Below, in pieces: positions 1 to 12,060 of a stretch of DNA of 64,000 nt. The DNA is from Anodontia alba. Taxonomy: Eukaryota; Mollusca; Bivalvia; Lucinida; Lucinidae. The stretch lies in assembly GCA_964016985.1 (NCBI GenBank), contig OZ024826.1, forward strand, positions 69,098,768-69,162,767, in the 5' to 3' direction. The notes under the pieces were generated by a model that worked only from the letters and a program-made list of their open reading frames with translations, made no database searches and was not told the origin of the DNA. The position numbers were made by a program, and so were the translations under genes. Position 1 is the stretch's first letter, and each line of letters starts with the position of its first letter.

Positions 1-155
1 ACATTTTGAAATATTTTTCTTATTTTCCCTAGGAAACAGGATTTAACATTTCATGTAAATTGTTTCCTCTCTGGAGACAATTTGCATGAAATGTCAAATG
101 CTGTTTTATGGGAATATAAGAACAATATCATCAATTTGTTGTCTGTCAGTTGTGT
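1..155. repeat. Palindromic MITE, left end cut by window start
   Basis: The two arms are complementary around a short centre near position 73. The left arm runs from an AGGAAACAG-like segment through CATTTCATG to TTGTTTCC. The right arm runs GGAGACAATTTGCATGAAAT and on to a CATCAATTTGTTGTCTG end. The same arrangement recurs at 5704-5853 and 56631-56818, with half copies at 32457-32550 and 57549-57657. No coding capacity. Confidence 0.7.
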
Positions 156-1462
156 TGTTCATCTATTGGACTTTAATAAAATATTGTTTAAACCAATTTG
201 TAGTCCGCTGAATTTGCCCGGACAGCGATAAAAGTTAACTTTTGACACGAGGATCAAGTGGCGTTGTCGCTCAAGGTCAATACCGGTAAAGTACACAGTT
301 GGATTATGTATTGACAAAAGGTTTGTTTAGAAGTTTGCACAGCTCCAGATAAGGCATAAATTTTAGTCATATATCAGAAAACCTGAGTTATTATGGACCT
401 ATTTTTTTATGTCTTTCTGAAATGAAAATCAGTCCGGCTCTTCAAAAACTGGTCTTGGACAGAAGAACCGGCATTTTCTTGGACCCTGATGGTATGCATG
501 TACTATATCATAGTTCAACAAATAGGCAGTTCTACCGGACAAGGCAGGAACTAAAGACATGGAGATCGTAATACTAGTCCTTGAAGAAGATGGCGGCACA
601 CTTCGGAGAAAATTTGAACTCTGGCTATCCCCATGAAATTGCAACCTCCTTAAGTGCCCACCCCTTTCTCTCAGATTGGGCACGATTCTAATTAACGCCC
701 AGGGCATTTTATTAGAATTTTTATGCTACTCACAAGACACCCAGGGTAAATGTTGATGGAAAGACAAACATACGGATGGAAACTTGGACAGAAACTTTCA
801 TGCCTAAGTTGCCCATGCTAAAGCAGTTGCGTCAAAAAGTGTCTGTTAATGTTTTGGTTTATATATGCCCCATTTTAATGTTTGCATTCTTTCCTAGAAA
901 AGACCATGTACACAATATGGAATGCGACTGACCATGCCCTCGAACAGAAAATGAAACTGTACACGAAATATATATTGATATCTTAATACAGATATGATCA
1001 GAATCAAGTGCATTTTAGATCTGTACACTATCCTTTCAGAAAATTTTAGTTAAGTCAACTAGATTGACGGAGAATACCATTAAGCAATTATTGGAATAGT
1101 GAATTGTCATATTCAATTCACTGTTCTAATAGTATAACTGAACGGAGTGACCCCACCCTCTCTGTTAAAAACAACTGCAAAATCACAGATTGCAACAACG
1201 AATGGAGAGATGAAAACTCGAAACAAAAACAATTGAAAAATCTTTGCTTGTTTGACACACCATACTTATTTGCAATCTTACTTTCTTTCGAAATATAAAC
1301 CAAGTTATTTCACTCTATCTTCAGTTTCAGGATTAGTTCAAAAGAGAGGTCTGGTGTCTGCCGCTTTTGCAGCAAGGTGTACACAAGTGTATCAGGGTTG
1401 CATGCCCATTAAGACTGAGGTACAGGGCCTCACACATGCTGCAGAAAAAAAAACAAAAAAAA
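156..1462. other. No gene or element recognised
   Basis: AT-rich sequence with only short chance reading frames. I see no splice-flanked exon, RNA gene or element end here. The only simple sequence is a short adenine-rich run just before the next element. Confidence 0.5.
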
Positions 1463-4229
1463 CTAGAACAGTGTTTTCAGAGGAAAACATATGTCCCCTA
1501 CCAGTTTGAACAGACCTATCGTTGAAAAAGGTTGTATCTATAATTTATCTTTTTTGTGTGTGTGTGTGTGTCTGATCGATGGGGGCCATTTTCCAAATCT
1601 AAGCCTAGTGTGACCTTGAAAATGGGGTCAAATCACCAAAATCTAATCAGTTCTTGTCCCTGTCTCAACAAGACAGCTGTACAAGTTTGGTCAAAATCCA
1701 TCCATTTATTCTGGAGGTAGGGTGCAGAAAAGCTATTTTCCAACAATCTGAGCCCTCCTGTGACCTTGAAAATGGGGTCAAGGTCACCAAATTCTAATCA
1801 GTTCTTTTTCATGTCACAACTAGAGCTGTCAGAAAATCTGACTATAGCCCCGCTGCAGCTCTATCGGAGGAGAAATACATACAGTGTTGAAATATTTTGA
1901 ATTCATCCTTACCAGGTAACACCACTGTAGGACATGGTAACATGGCATTCTAAAACCTATCAAGGGACTTTAATCCATGAGTAATGGGCCCTTGGTCCTA
2001 ATTCTTGAATACATGATATATCAACCCACTGACCATGCATGTACCACTTTTTCAAAGCCCCCAAGTGTGGTACAAGTTCCATCGAAGTAGGACCATAAAC
2101 ATAAAAGTTATTGAGCAATATGCATTTTAATTTTTTGAAAACCTACCAAGGGACATAACTCCAAGAGTTATGGACCCTTGGCCCCTACTCTGGTACACAC
2201 AATACATCCAGTCATTGTCCATGTTGATATGAGCTTTCAGCTTTCTAGCTTTCATAGTTCCTTAGAAATCTGTTAAGAAAATTTTCAAGAATGGCAAAAC
2301 TTGAAAAACCTATGAAGGGACATAACTCCAAGAGTTCTGGGCCCTTGGCCACCATTCTGCCATTACACCTTCCTTACCTTAGAGATCAAGTGTGGTATAA
2401 GTTACACTGAGGTAGGACCACAAACATGTTATTGAAAATCTACAAAGGGACATAACTCCATGAGTTATGGACCCTTGGCCCCTATTCCAGTATACACAAT
2501 ACATCAAGTCATTGTCCATGTTTATACCAACTTTCAGCTTCCTAGCTTTCACAGTTCCCGAAAAGTATGTTATGAAAATTTTCAAGAATGGCAAAATTTG
2601 AAAACCTATGAAGGGACAACTCCAAGAGTTATAGGCCCTTGGCCACCATTCTGCCTCTACACCTCACTTACCTTACAGACCAAGTGTGGTATAAGTTTCA
2701 TTGAAGTAGGACCATAAACATAAAAAGTTATTGAGCAAAATGCATTTTAATTTTTTGAAAACCTACCAAGGGACATAACTCCAAGAGTTATGGACCCTTG
2801 GCCCCTATTCCGGTTTACACTATACATCCAGTCATTGTCCACGTTTATACGAACTTTCAGCTTTCTAGCTGTCATAGTTCCTGAGAAATCTGTTACAAAA
2901 ATTTTCAAGAATGGCAAAATTTGAAAACCTATGAAGGGACATAACTCCAAGAGTTACGGGCCCTTGGCCACCATTCTGCCATTACACCTTCCTTACCTCA
3001 GACAGCAAGTGTGATATTAGTTTCATTGAAGTAGGACCACAAACATAAAAGTTATTAAGCAAAATGCATTTTAAATTTTGAAAACCTACCAAGGGACATA
3101 ACTCCAAGAGTTATGAATCCTTGGCCACCATTCTGCCAATACACCTTCCTTACCTCAGAGACCAAGTGTTGTATTAGTTTCATTGAAGTAGGACCACAAA
3201 TATAAAAGTTATTAAGCAAAATGCATTTTAAATTTTGAAAACGTACCAAGGGACATAACTCCAAGAGTTACTGGCCCTTGGCTACTATTCTGCGACTACA
3301 CCTTTCTTACCTAAGTCAAGGTAATCAAGTGTAGTATAAGTTTCATTGAAGTAGGACCATAAACATTAAAGTTATTAAGCAAATTTTGCAGTCACGGAAT
3401 CACAGAATTATGGAATCACAGAATTACAGAATGACGGAATCACGGAAGGACATGGTAAATCCAGTATAGCACCACTTTTTTAAAGCGGGGCTATAACAAA
3501 ATAGTTGTGCAAGTTTGGTCAAAATCCATCCATTCCTTCATGAGGTAGTGTGCAGACAACCTATTTTTCAACAATCTAAGCCCTTGTGTGACCTTGAAAA
3601 TGGGGTCAAAGTCACCAAAATCTAATCAGTTCTTTTCCATGTCACAACAATATAGATGTACAAGTTTAGTCAAAATCCATTCATTCATTCTGGAGATAGG
3701 GTGCAGACAAGCCATTTTCCAACAATCTGAGCCATCCTGTGACCTTGAAAATGGGGTCAAGGTCACCAAAATCTAACTAGTTCTTGTCCCTGTCTCAACA
3801 ATATAGATGTACAAGTTTGGTAAAAATCCATCCATTCATTCAGGAGACAGGGTGCTGACAAGCCATTTTCCAACTATCTAGGCCATCATGTGACCTTAAA
3901 AATGGGGTCAAGGTCACCAAAATCTAATCAGTTCTTTTACATGTCCCAGCAATCTTGATGAGCAGGTATGGTCAAAATCCATCGAGATAGGGTACAGACA
4001 AGCAATTTTCCAGCCTTTTCCAGCAATCTGTCCTTGTGTGACCTTGAAAAAGGGGTCAAGGTCATCAAAATTTAATCAGCATTTCTCCCCCACCCAATGA
4101 TAAATTTATGTAAGTTTGGCCAAAATCCATCCATTCATTAAGGAGATAGAGTGCAGACAAGAGGCTACGCTGACGCCGACAGGATCCGCACTAAAAACAA
4201 TATGTTCCCCCCTATGGTGGGGGGCATAA
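1463..4229 (+). mobile_element. Tandem-cored non-autonomous element A (outer)
   Basis: Begins CTAGAACAGTG, followed 24 bases in by ACATATGTCCCCTACCAG. It ends with a strong hairpin, CCCCCC/GGGGGG (4207-4224), followed by CATAA; head and tail motifs are complementary. The core is a tandem repeat of about 170 bases (the GACCTTGAAAATGGGGTCA phrase recurs at about 1610, 1760, 3590, 3745, 3890 and 4040). It is interrupted by element B at 1820-3496. No protein is encoded; reading frames here come from the repeat. The architecture resembles bivalve pearl/HINE elements, which is inference. Confidence 0.6.
1820..3496 (+). mobile_element. Tandem-cored element B nested in element A
   Basis: Starts CTAGAGCTGTCAG, with the motif CTATAGCCCCGCT just inside, and ends AGCGGGGCTATAA, its complement. 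The core consists of units with the phrases GGGACATAACTCCAAGAGTT and CCCTTGGCC..ATTCTGCC, repeated about four to five times, then a run of GGAATCACGGAAT-like repeats. Joining the flanks recreates element A's own unit (compare CACAACAATATAGATG at about 3645), so B inserted into A. Three bases (AAC) at the edges are ambiguous, so a 3-bp duplication cannot be told from none. Confidence 0.65.
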
Positions 4230-5159
4230 AAATTTCAGCAGAACCAATTTTCATGTACAATTATAGTATTGTCAAGTTGTGTGTATTACATTATGTGGTA
4301 TGAAGAACAATACCAGGCATGCTATTTGGATTTGTTTGTTGGAAGTGAGGTTAGACGACCCTTCAACACACTTTGGGTCATTTTGGGAGCATTCAGTCGA
4401 CATAAGCATACTGTTCGTGAGCAGGATTCCTAAGTGGTTTATTAGGTTTTGTGCACAGTCTTTCTCCAGTAACTGACAACTGCCCTTCTTGATTTGGCTG
4501 ATGGAGGAGAATGGCTGCAATTCTTTTTTCATGACCAAATCTCCACTAAAGAATGTACCATGTGCGAGGACCTAACCTGTGACCTTCCGTACGCCAGGCA
4601 AGTGGGGATCAAGTTGCCGAGCTTTCCTGTTGTGATATTTGGAAATTATTGGTTTGATTATTATAGTCATTGAAATTTGTACTATAGAACAGACTTCTGT
4701 ATTTCTAAACATTGGAAACTTTAAGTAAACTACTGTCAAACTAATTAGGTTGATAGTGACCTGCTCCAAAAGTCTAAAGTGTGCTTGAAATTATTATTTA
4801 CCTTTCATAATCAAATGAAAACACCCAGTGTTTGTCCCATTTAAGTGAATGTCAATAGTAACATATGTTGGTGAGGTGGGAAACAGAAATGTAAGATTTT
4901 CTCATTTGAACCAGCACACTGTGATAAATTGTGAACATCAACATAGGTATGAGGTAGTAAGGACTGCAATAGTACTAAATATTTGTTGTTTTGAGACGTA
5001 TTCAACAGAAAGGCAGAAGTTGAAAATGACATGTTTCCTGGAGTATTGAATTCATTTATATGGAAATTATTATGTAAGGATATTCATTTTGTGAGCCGAG
5101 GGACCTTATTACAATATTAAGGGTATCCCAATCAATATTATTATTACAATATTAAGGGC
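4230..5159. other. Mostly featureless; contains a decayed SINE body
   Basis: No supported gene. About 4425-4590 resembles the body of the SINE at 30451-30759 (shared phrases GTGCACA, AACTGA, GCCCTTCTTGA and TCTCCAC.AAAGAATGT) but lacks a recognisable tRNA-like head. At 5110-5160 the phrase TTACAATATTAAGGG occurs twice as a short direct repeat. Confidence 0.5.
4425..4590 (-). repeat. Decayed SINE body fragment
   Basis: It aligns by eye with 30540-30690 of the complete SINE at 30451-30759, in the same orientation, with many substitutions and no flanking duplication. This is an old copy of that family. Confidence 0.5.
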
Positions 5160-5596
5160 CGCACAATCTAGGGCAAGGACACCAGGTACTACAAGCTCTA
5201 CTGGTCCAGAAACCACAAAGGCACAGCTGGTGTAGGAGTGTTTGTGGCAGAAGAATGGACAGAGAAAGTTTTTGAGGTGCAGAGAGTCTCCGACAGAATC
5301 AGCTTAGTAAAGCTTATAGTTGGCCAGCGTGTGGTTACCTTTCTGTCTGTGTATGCCCCACAGAGTGGTCTAGGTGATGAGGTTAAGGACCTGTTCTTTG
5401 ATCAGCTGCTGCTGTGACTGCCAGGATCCCAGGATCCGAATTTCTGATCCCATGTGGAGATTGGAACGGCCATGTAGGTCATGCAGGCACTGGATACAGG
5501 GAAGTGCATGGTGGGATGGGGTATGGCAGGCCAGAACCAGATGTTGAGGGTGAGAGAACCCTAGAGTATGCCCTAGCATTCAACCTGGAGAAATAA
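5160..5596 (+). pseudogene. LINE endonuclease-domain relic
   Basis: Across two frames the translation shows an APE-type endonuclease of a non-LTR retrotransposon. Recognisable pieces in order: a GTAGVGVFV block near 5225, a SDRI..VKL block near 5290, a VYAPQSG block near 5350 (the conserved Y-A-P-Q motif), and a GDWNGHVG block near 5460 (the G-D-x-N-G-H catalytic motif), then an EGERTLEYA block near 5550. A stop near 5415 and a frame change separate the two halves, and neither the RT nor ORF1 is present. In vertebrate annotation such ORFs are often labelled craniofacial development protein 2-like. A dead fragment. Confidence 0.8.
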
Positions 5597-5703
5597 GCAA
5601 AATACCAAACCTCATGATGAAAAAAATCATCTGAAGCTGTGTTCATTGTTTGCTCATAGTCATTGAATATGTTGACTTTAACACTTACCATGCTATGAGC
5701 AGT

Positions 5704-5853
5704 TTCAGCAGATGACAAACTGGCGATATTTTTTCCTAGAAAATAGGATCTGACATGTCATGCAAATTATCTCCTACCTAAGGAGACAATTTGCATGAAG
5801 TATAAAATCTTATTTTCTATGAAAAAAAAATATTCAAAATGTCGTCTGCTGAA
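5704..5853. repeat. Palindromic MITE, complete copy
   Basis: Outer inverted repeat TTCAGCAGATGAC / GTCGTCTGCTGAA. Inside it are TTTTTTCCTAGAAAATAGGA and its complement, and a centre with CATGCAAAT on one arm and ATTTGCATG on the other. The ATGCAAAT octamer matches the POU/Oct consensus. Non-coding. No clear target duplication. Confidence 0.75.
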
Positions 5854-6188
5854 ATTTTGACCCAGCATGCAAAAGTGTTAAACTACAGAAAACACTTCCT
5901 TGGAGACTTGCAAAACTGTGCCCCATTGTAGACTGAATATATGCAGCATCTGGTCAGGGTCTACATTGTTTATCACTCATCTGGCAGTCTTTAAGGTCAT
6001 ATGCCAGCAGCAGTTGTCAGAATATGGGAGCTCATTAACTATAGATCATGCTGTTGTCACTGTCCTCAGGTCGTGACTAATTCAGAGATATGAAGGCCCA
6101 TCTGGCCAAACTCAACAGACCCAGGTCACGTCATGCACACCATGCGGCACAACCAGGTTCTGCAAAGGTTTGATTATAGAATAAAATA
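5854..6188. other. No gene recognised
   Basis: Short AT-rich stretch. The segment 6114-6170 (CAACAGACCCAGGTCA and following) has a diverged direct repeat at 7349-7412, on the other side of the pogo-like MITE. Nothing else is seen. Confidence 0.4.
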
Positions 6189-6190
6189 TA

Positions 6191-7230
6191 CAGTGTAGCT
6201 CCAATACATCGCGGTCCGTTATTTCGGGAAATCCAGTATATCGCGAATCGGCCATGGCTCCCAAATTTTCCATAAGCAAAAAAATTTAAAAACATAAAAT
6301 GTTTGTTTTATTAAACTTCAGAAAAAAAACGCATTCCGCCTCCGGTAATTGATTTTTCGCGCCTATCTCGACGCTAAGTCGCGTCAAGTATTTTGACAAA
6401 CAATCCACTCCCCCACTTAGTGTCAATCAGCGCACACGTTGATTATAATTGGCAAACGATAAATTATACCCCCGTTATTGTCATAATCATTATCATCATT
6501 GAGTACATAGATCTACTCAATGCTCAATCAGTCAATGATGCCCACAAACTAATTTTGCTCAACAGGTGAAAACGGTCCACCTCCTTTTCAACACCAGCAA
6601 ATTTTACAAGACAGTAGTCTTACGATGTTTCTGTCCCACATACACATATCTTAGTCTGCTTATTTTACACTTCTGTAGCAATAAATATTTCAAAAGAAAA
6701 CAACTGCGTAAAAAAAAAAAAAAAAATAATAATAATAACAATAAAACTAAAATAAAAAGAAACGACAGTTTTTTTGTTGTTTTTTTTGCGCCTGCAACAC
6801 AATAATAAGCAAAGGGAAGCAACTCAAATTATCTTAGCTCAACTGAAGCAATTTTAGTAACTTCCCTTCACCGTTCCAGGGAACCTGAGTATCCAAAATG
6901 GCGTCCGAAATTGTCAACCCAATGATTTCTTGTTTTCAAACGTTGTTTATCAGCTGGTTTCGATTGAAATTACTTGTTAGACATAGCGCACCATTGTAAA
7001 TAATGCCACTGAGCAATTTTTAATCCAATTTTAATTAGAAAATATGGTGACAGCATGACTGAATGCCATTTATCCTGATGTCTCAGCAAACTACCACAGC
7101 GACAAACCGAGCGAGAGTTATGCATGCCGTTATACATGCATGGTATATGTCTGGACTTATATCGCGCTCCGTTTATATCGCGATAACGGACTCTGGACCC
7201 CGAGGACCGCGATATATTGGAGTATTACTG
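6191..7230. mobile_element. Pogo/Tigger-like non-autonomous transposon
   Basis: Terminal inverted repeats begin CAGT: CAGTGTAGCTCCAATACATC on the left, and CAGTAATACTCCAATATATC on the reverse strand at the right. The flanking TA dinucleotides (6189-6190 and 7231-7232) are the TA target duplication of the Tc1/mariner/pogo superfamily. Subterminal CGCGATAT/ATCGCG motifs are repeated at both ends, as is common in pogo-like elements. At 1040 bp it has no transposase frame, so it would depend on a partner. The centre holds an A-rich/AAT microsatellite near 6711-6741. Confidence 0.8.
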
Positions 7231-7571
7231 TATTACTACTTGCTTATACTTCACATCCCAGACTAGTAGCAAACAGGGTGGACTCAGATCAGACGCCTTA
7301 TCCCCCAGCACCCGATCTAGGTCCGTAATGCTTGCTAAGGTCCGTCTGTCTAAACAGAACAGACCCATGTCATGCCATGCACACCTTGCAGCACAATCAG
7401 GATCTGCACTGCTCCAAATACAGATTCATATGAAACCAGTATTGGCAACTTCAAAATAATCAGTTTTTGGTAAAACATGTTTTCTATGATATATGGGCCT
7501 TAGCATTTGAATCAATAAATAAATAAATAAATATTAGCCTCAAAATAGCTAATAAATGAAATTTGTATTAC
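7231..7571. other. No gene recognised; possible intron side of the PHD exon
   Basis: Non-coding by inspection. If the exon at 7572-7674 is real, this sequence lies in its first intron (minus strand). A (TAAA)n run sits near 7516-7532. Confidence 0.35.
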
Positions 7572-7674
7572 CTGTCTCGCAAAAACGATGCTGCCAACGG
7601 TCGCACGCATCACAACTTACGGCATGCTGACATCTACCAACAACCTTGCTACATGCAGTGCAAAGATCAGACAT
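7572..7674 (-). CDS. Putative first coding exon with half a PHD zinc finger
   Basis: On the minus strand an ATG (7674-7672) opens 34 codons that end at a good splice donor, ACAG|GTAATA, in phase 1. The peptide has the spacing C-x2-C-x12-C-x2-C-x4-H-x2-C (residues 5, 8, 21, 24, 29, 32), the first two thirds of a PHD-type C4HC3 finger, with a DxCxRWQHRxC-like core. PHD fingers usually bind histone tails or act as protein-interaction modules. Similar N-terminal fingers also occur in transposon-borne proteins, so host origin is not certain. The remaining Cys pairs would lie in a later exon; none was found between 7571 and the window start, where a pogo MITE and tandem elements occupy most of the sequence. 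Confidence 0.5.
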
Positions 7675-8004
7675 TTTCATTTTATTTAAAGCCTTTGATA
7701 CTCATGAAGAGAACTCAAAAAGATGAATGATGCTTATTTTCTTATATATCTAGTAATTGGCAGGTAAAAAGAAAATTACACAAAAGATAATAACCCTTAA
7801 AAATTCTTGCTTGTCATTAGGCCCCGCCAAAACAAAAACAACAGCTCGCCGACAAAATCAAAGTAATTAAAAACAGTCCTCGATTAAGGGCAAGATTAAA
7901 GAACCTGAATCAATAATTGTTTTTCACACCTATATTAATCGGTACATGTTTACCTAAATGTGTCAATAAGGGGGATAATCAGTACATTAGTCCAAACTGG
8001 ATGA
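7675..8004. other. Upstream of the PHD exon; no feature resolved
   Basis: AT-rich. If the exon at 7572-7674 is a true first exon, its promoter or 5' UTR would be here (minus strand). No distinct core promoter was recognised. Confidence 0.3.
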
Positions 8005-8017
8005 AATAGACAGTTGT

Positions 8018-8329
8018 TTGTTTGTTTGTTTGATTTGGGCTTAACGTCGCTTTCAACCTTTTTCAGTCATATCGCGACGGTGTCTGGATGTGGCAGGGAG
8101 CTCAATGCTCACTTTTAGAGTGCTGCCTCACTGAAATATCACGCCCCAGACACTTTGACATGATATTCCACCCAGTCACATTATACTGACACTGAGCTGA
8201 CCAGTTCTAGCTCTACTTTCTTAATGCTGAGCGCCAAGCGAAAGAGCAGCTAGTACCATTTTTAAAGTCTTTGGTATGACCCGGCCGGGGATCGAACCCG
8301 CAACCTCCCGGTCACAAAGCGGACGCTCT
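8018..8329 (-). mobile_element. tRNA-derived SINE, family 1
   Basis: The element lies on the minus strand. Its 5' end (right edge here) is tRNA-like, with a B box matching GGTTCGATCC (complement of 8290-8299) and an A-box-like segment upstream. Its 3' end (left edge) is a (CAAA)n tail. Perfect 13-bp target duplications AATAGACAGTTGT flank it at 8005-8017 and 8330-8342, which proves retrotransposition and suggests a relatively young insertion. It was not assigned to a named mollusc SINE family. Confidence 0.9.
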
Positions 8330-8342
8330 AATAGACAGTTGT

Positions 8343-8832
8343 AACAAATGGGTTTGGATATATGTATAAAGTCAAATTGTTGGACATATTATGTTATTTC
8401 AACATAAAGTTCATACTTCAATCATCATATACAATTGAAAGTAGAAGATATTTGAAGGTGTAAAGGTGCTGTTGAAGCCTTTAAAAAAGTGGCAATTTAT
8501 TTTGCAGATTTCTTGATCTGTGATGAATAAATTTCATTAAATTATTTTTTCTATGTTGAAACATCTTCTTTCTAGGGAAAAGGTATTTTGATTTCATCAT
8601 TCTCAGCACAGAACTAAAGATCAATTTTTTAACAAAGGCACATAAACTGCTCCCTGCCCAAATTCAATGTCATCCATTGTTTACATCATTACACACCAAA
8701 AGTAGTTCTCTACAGTACATGTGCAGCACTAAAAATAGCCCACAACAATGTATGGAGAGATAAACTTGTCTTTAGTGATGTAAAAATTATCTTCAGTATT
8801 TATTTTCCACTTGTGTGGTATACTACTTCAAA
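8343..8832. other. No gene recognised
   Basis: Plain AT-rich sequence with no long frame, repeat structure or element ends that I could see. Confidence 0.45.
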
Positions 8833-10580
8833 CAAGAGCTCCACCAAGCGGGGCATTATACGCCCGTGTCAAGTAAAAAGATGTAGCATAAAAACTGGCT
8901 CCTGTATAATTCAGTGCTCCGGATATAAACTGTAAGTGGAATTACAAAAAAAAAAAAAAAAAAAATTAAAAAAAATTTCATTGGGGCATATCTCTGCTGA
9001 TATTTGGTGAACTGTAACCTAAGCGACCAAGCTGGCCCAGGAATTAAGGAAGAAGTGACTTCTCCCTCCTGGGAAAATAGGGAGAAGTTTGCTGCTTCTA
9101 GGGAGAAGTGCTTTCTGACAGAGGACACACCACAGAAGCATGACTATATTATAAGCTCATATGAGCCTTTGGCTGATTTGTTTTTCCTATACTTCAGTAT
9201 CGGACCAAACAATAACAAAACAAAAATAAACAAACAAAAAAAAAAAAAAAAAAATGCTGCAAGAAATTTTTTTGTAAACCTTTAACTTGTTTAATACTGA
9301 TTTTATTTTTGTTCTTCAAGGGAGCCAAATCAGAGGAGTATTAAAAAAAAAAAAAAAAAAAAAAATCCAAAAAGAATTATGTATTCATAAAGATTTAATA
9401 ATGGCAACCTTTCCTTGCAAATCTAATAAAAGAAGAAAAAAAAAAAAAAAAAAAAGAAATAATCAATATCTTGCCCTTATGACCAAAACTTTAGTTATTT
9501 GCAAAAAATATAACTATTATAAAATAAAATTTGCACACTATTACCTCTAAACAATATGCTGCGAAAAGTTTACAAAAACTTTCAAAGGGGCATAAATCTG
9601 CAAATATTTGGTGCACTGTAACCTCGAAATCAAATGTGCTGCTCCACATCATCATGTAACTATTTACGAAGTTTCAGCTTGATCGGATGTAAACTATAGA
9701 AGGATTTAGCCGGAAACAAAAAATTAATAGAAATTAATAGAAATTTTCAACGGGGTTTAACTCTGCTAATATTTGGTGGACTGTAACCTTGAAGTAATAT
9801 GCGCTACTCCACATCATGGTCTAACTAAAAATAAAATTTCAGCTTAATAGGATGTAAACTGTAGGAGGATTTAGCCGGAAACGAAAAGTTTACTGAAATT
9901 TTCAAAGGGGCATAACTCTGCTAATATTTGGTGGACTGTAACCGCGAAACAATATGCGCTGCACCACATCATGGTCTAACTGTACATGCAGTTTCAGCTT
10001 GATTGGATGTAAACTGTAGGAGAATTTAGCCAGAAACGAAAAATTAATAGAAATTTTCAAAGGGGTATAACTCTGCTAATATTTGGTGGATGTAACCTTG
10101 AAATAATATGCGCTGCTCCACATCATGGTCTAACTATACATGAAGTTTCAGCTTCATCGGATGTAAAATGTAGGAGGAGTTAACCGGAAATGAAAAGTTT
10201 AGAGACATTTTCAAAGGGGCATAACTCTGCAAACATTTGGTGGACTGTAACCCGAAACAATATGCGCTGCTCCACATCATGGTCTAACTATATATGAAGT
10301 TTCAGCTTGATTGGATGTAAAATGTAGGAGGAGTTAACCGGAAATGAAAAGTTTACAGAAATTTTCTAAGGAGCATAATTCTGCAAACATTTGGTGGACT
10401 GTAACCCCGAAACAATATGCGCTGCGCCACATCATGGTCTAACTATATACCAAGTTTCAGCTTGATCAGATTTAAACTGTACGAGGAGTTAGCCAGAAAC
10501 GAAAAAGTTTACGTACGGACGGACGGACGGACGCCATATCCCGTAACATAATACGTCCCATTTTTCAAACGGGCGTATAA
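8833..10580 (+). mobile_element. Tandem-cored element C, full copy
   Basis: Head CAAGAGCTCCACC, then TATACGCCCG at 8857-8866. Tail CGGGCGTATAA at 10570-10580 is complementary to it. The core has about six to seven units of roughly 150 bases (phrases TTTGGTGGACTGTAACC and CCACATCATGGTCTAACT recur). A short (ACGG)n run (10513-10531) precedes the tail. Poly-A-rich interruptions lie near 8946, 9238, 9343 and 9435. The order tandem core, ACGG microsatellite, right end matches the organisation reported for bivalve pearl elements. Non-coding. Confidence 0.7.
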
Positions 10581-10849
10581 AAAGAAAGGTACAGTTATTA
10601 AAAATTGTAGTGCGGCTCAAATGGCCCAGCATACTGAATGCACAAGAAAAGGCAAAAGAAAAGAGAGAGAAAGAGAGAGAAAAAGGCGGAAAAATTGCGG
10701 GATCAAATGGCAAAAAAAGACAAAAAAAAACAAACTTCATGCGCATACATTTTGCACCGTGACCCCTGCGCCATGACCTTTCGTGAGTGTAAAAAAATGG
10801 CAGCGCTTGATTGTAAAGAATAATATGTCTACTTTCGTTTTCAAGTAAG
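10581..10849. other. No gene recognised
   Basis: Contains a purine-rich AAAGAGAGAGAAAGAGAGAG-like tract (10649-10690) that yields Lys/Arg/Glu-rich chance frames on one strand and Phe/Ser-rich frames on the other. No gene is supported. Confidence 0.45.
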
Positions 10850-12060
10850 CTGTGTTTGATGAGTTTCTTCTGTTAGATTCCAGAGGTAAATATCCAACCC
10901 TACCCTCATTTTGGCTGCATTTTTCAAAACCCTCGGCCATTCTATGGACATGTATGTTTAAAATTAATGACTTTTCGATCAAAACTTATATTGATAGAAA
11001 GATAAATAAAAAAATGCAATTTCAGCAATCAAGGGGATTTAACCTTATGACAGATATGCCCAGCTAGCCAGTTTCCAAACTCATCAGAGCTTTTATCCCC
11101 AACATATTTATATGTTTCAGGGTTCTAACTATTATTTGGAAAATTGAAATATAAAAGCTGTCTTCTAAAAAAGTTGGACTTTACTTCTCTACCTTCCAAA
11201 AAGCTGGATAAAAAGTTGGAGTAAAATACTCCAAATTCGGAGTTAAACGTTTGTGTTAGTTTCATGAAGACCCTGATGAGACTCAGGATTTATGGTTATG
11301 ACCGTACAAGGTAGCATAACTCCATTTCGAAAACACGCCTATTCAAATATATTGAAAATTTCACCACCAAAAACTGAAAGTTTTCAAATAAAATTTCTTA
11401 TATTTTTCAAATTTCTGCTCAAGACATTGATTGTGGGTACTCGTTAGAACCGCCTCCTCAAGGCTTTTGCTTTTTGCTTAATGTTTGCTTTTGAGCAGAA
11501 ATAAGAAACATAATGTATACCCCTGTAAACTCCAGTTTTACTATATAAAAGTGGGGTTTAAGGGGGTCAAAATTATATGGCATGTTTTTGTGATACTTTG
11601 ATGAATACTGTGATCAACATTGCTGAATTTATCCGAGCTTTTATCCCTGACCTACACATATGTAAGTTTCAGGAAGATCCCATCAAAACTGAAGGACTTA
11701 TGGTGATGACAAAGTCAGAAACAGACATTTTCAGCAGTCAAGATAGTTTGACATCGCCAGTTTTCAAAACATATATATACATATTTTACATTTGTTTCAT
11801 TATTTTATACATGTTAATATTCCCAGGGCAGGACACATAACCCACTGGGGGCAGAATTTTGATGTCAACAGATACCCTCTGTCATTGTTGCTCACTGTTG
11901 CAAGTTTAAGTTTTTTTTTTCCTTTAAACTGTGATTTTCTACATTCTTTCATTATTTTTATACATGAATATAGCCCAAGAGCATGGGCACATAACCCCTG
12001 GGACCAGAATTTTAATGTCATTAGATACTCTCTGTCTAGTATCAATATATCACCACAAGA
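10850..12060. repeat. Diverged tandem-cored repeat remnants
   Basis: Internally repetitive. The phrase GAGCTTTTATCCC recurs at about 11088 and 11636, each followed by CA-rich text and GTTTCAGG. At 11820-12050 a unit containing GGCACATAACCC and CAGAATTTT.ATGTCA occurs twice. No element ends were recognised, so this is an old truncated array. Confidence 0.45.

Noticed and set aside
1585..4160. Regular spacing of similar units suggesting a CRISPR-like array
   Set aside because: The genome is eukaryotic by content, units are long (about 170-350 bp) and adjacent, with no short repeat/unique spacer pattern.
6566..6822. Lys/Asn-rich and Leu/Phe-rich frames
   Set aside because: Generated by the A-rich/AAT microsatellite inside the pogo-like MITE.
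9004..9550. Frames with poly-Lys runs
   Set aside because: They follow poly-A tracts within element C and have no homologous domain.
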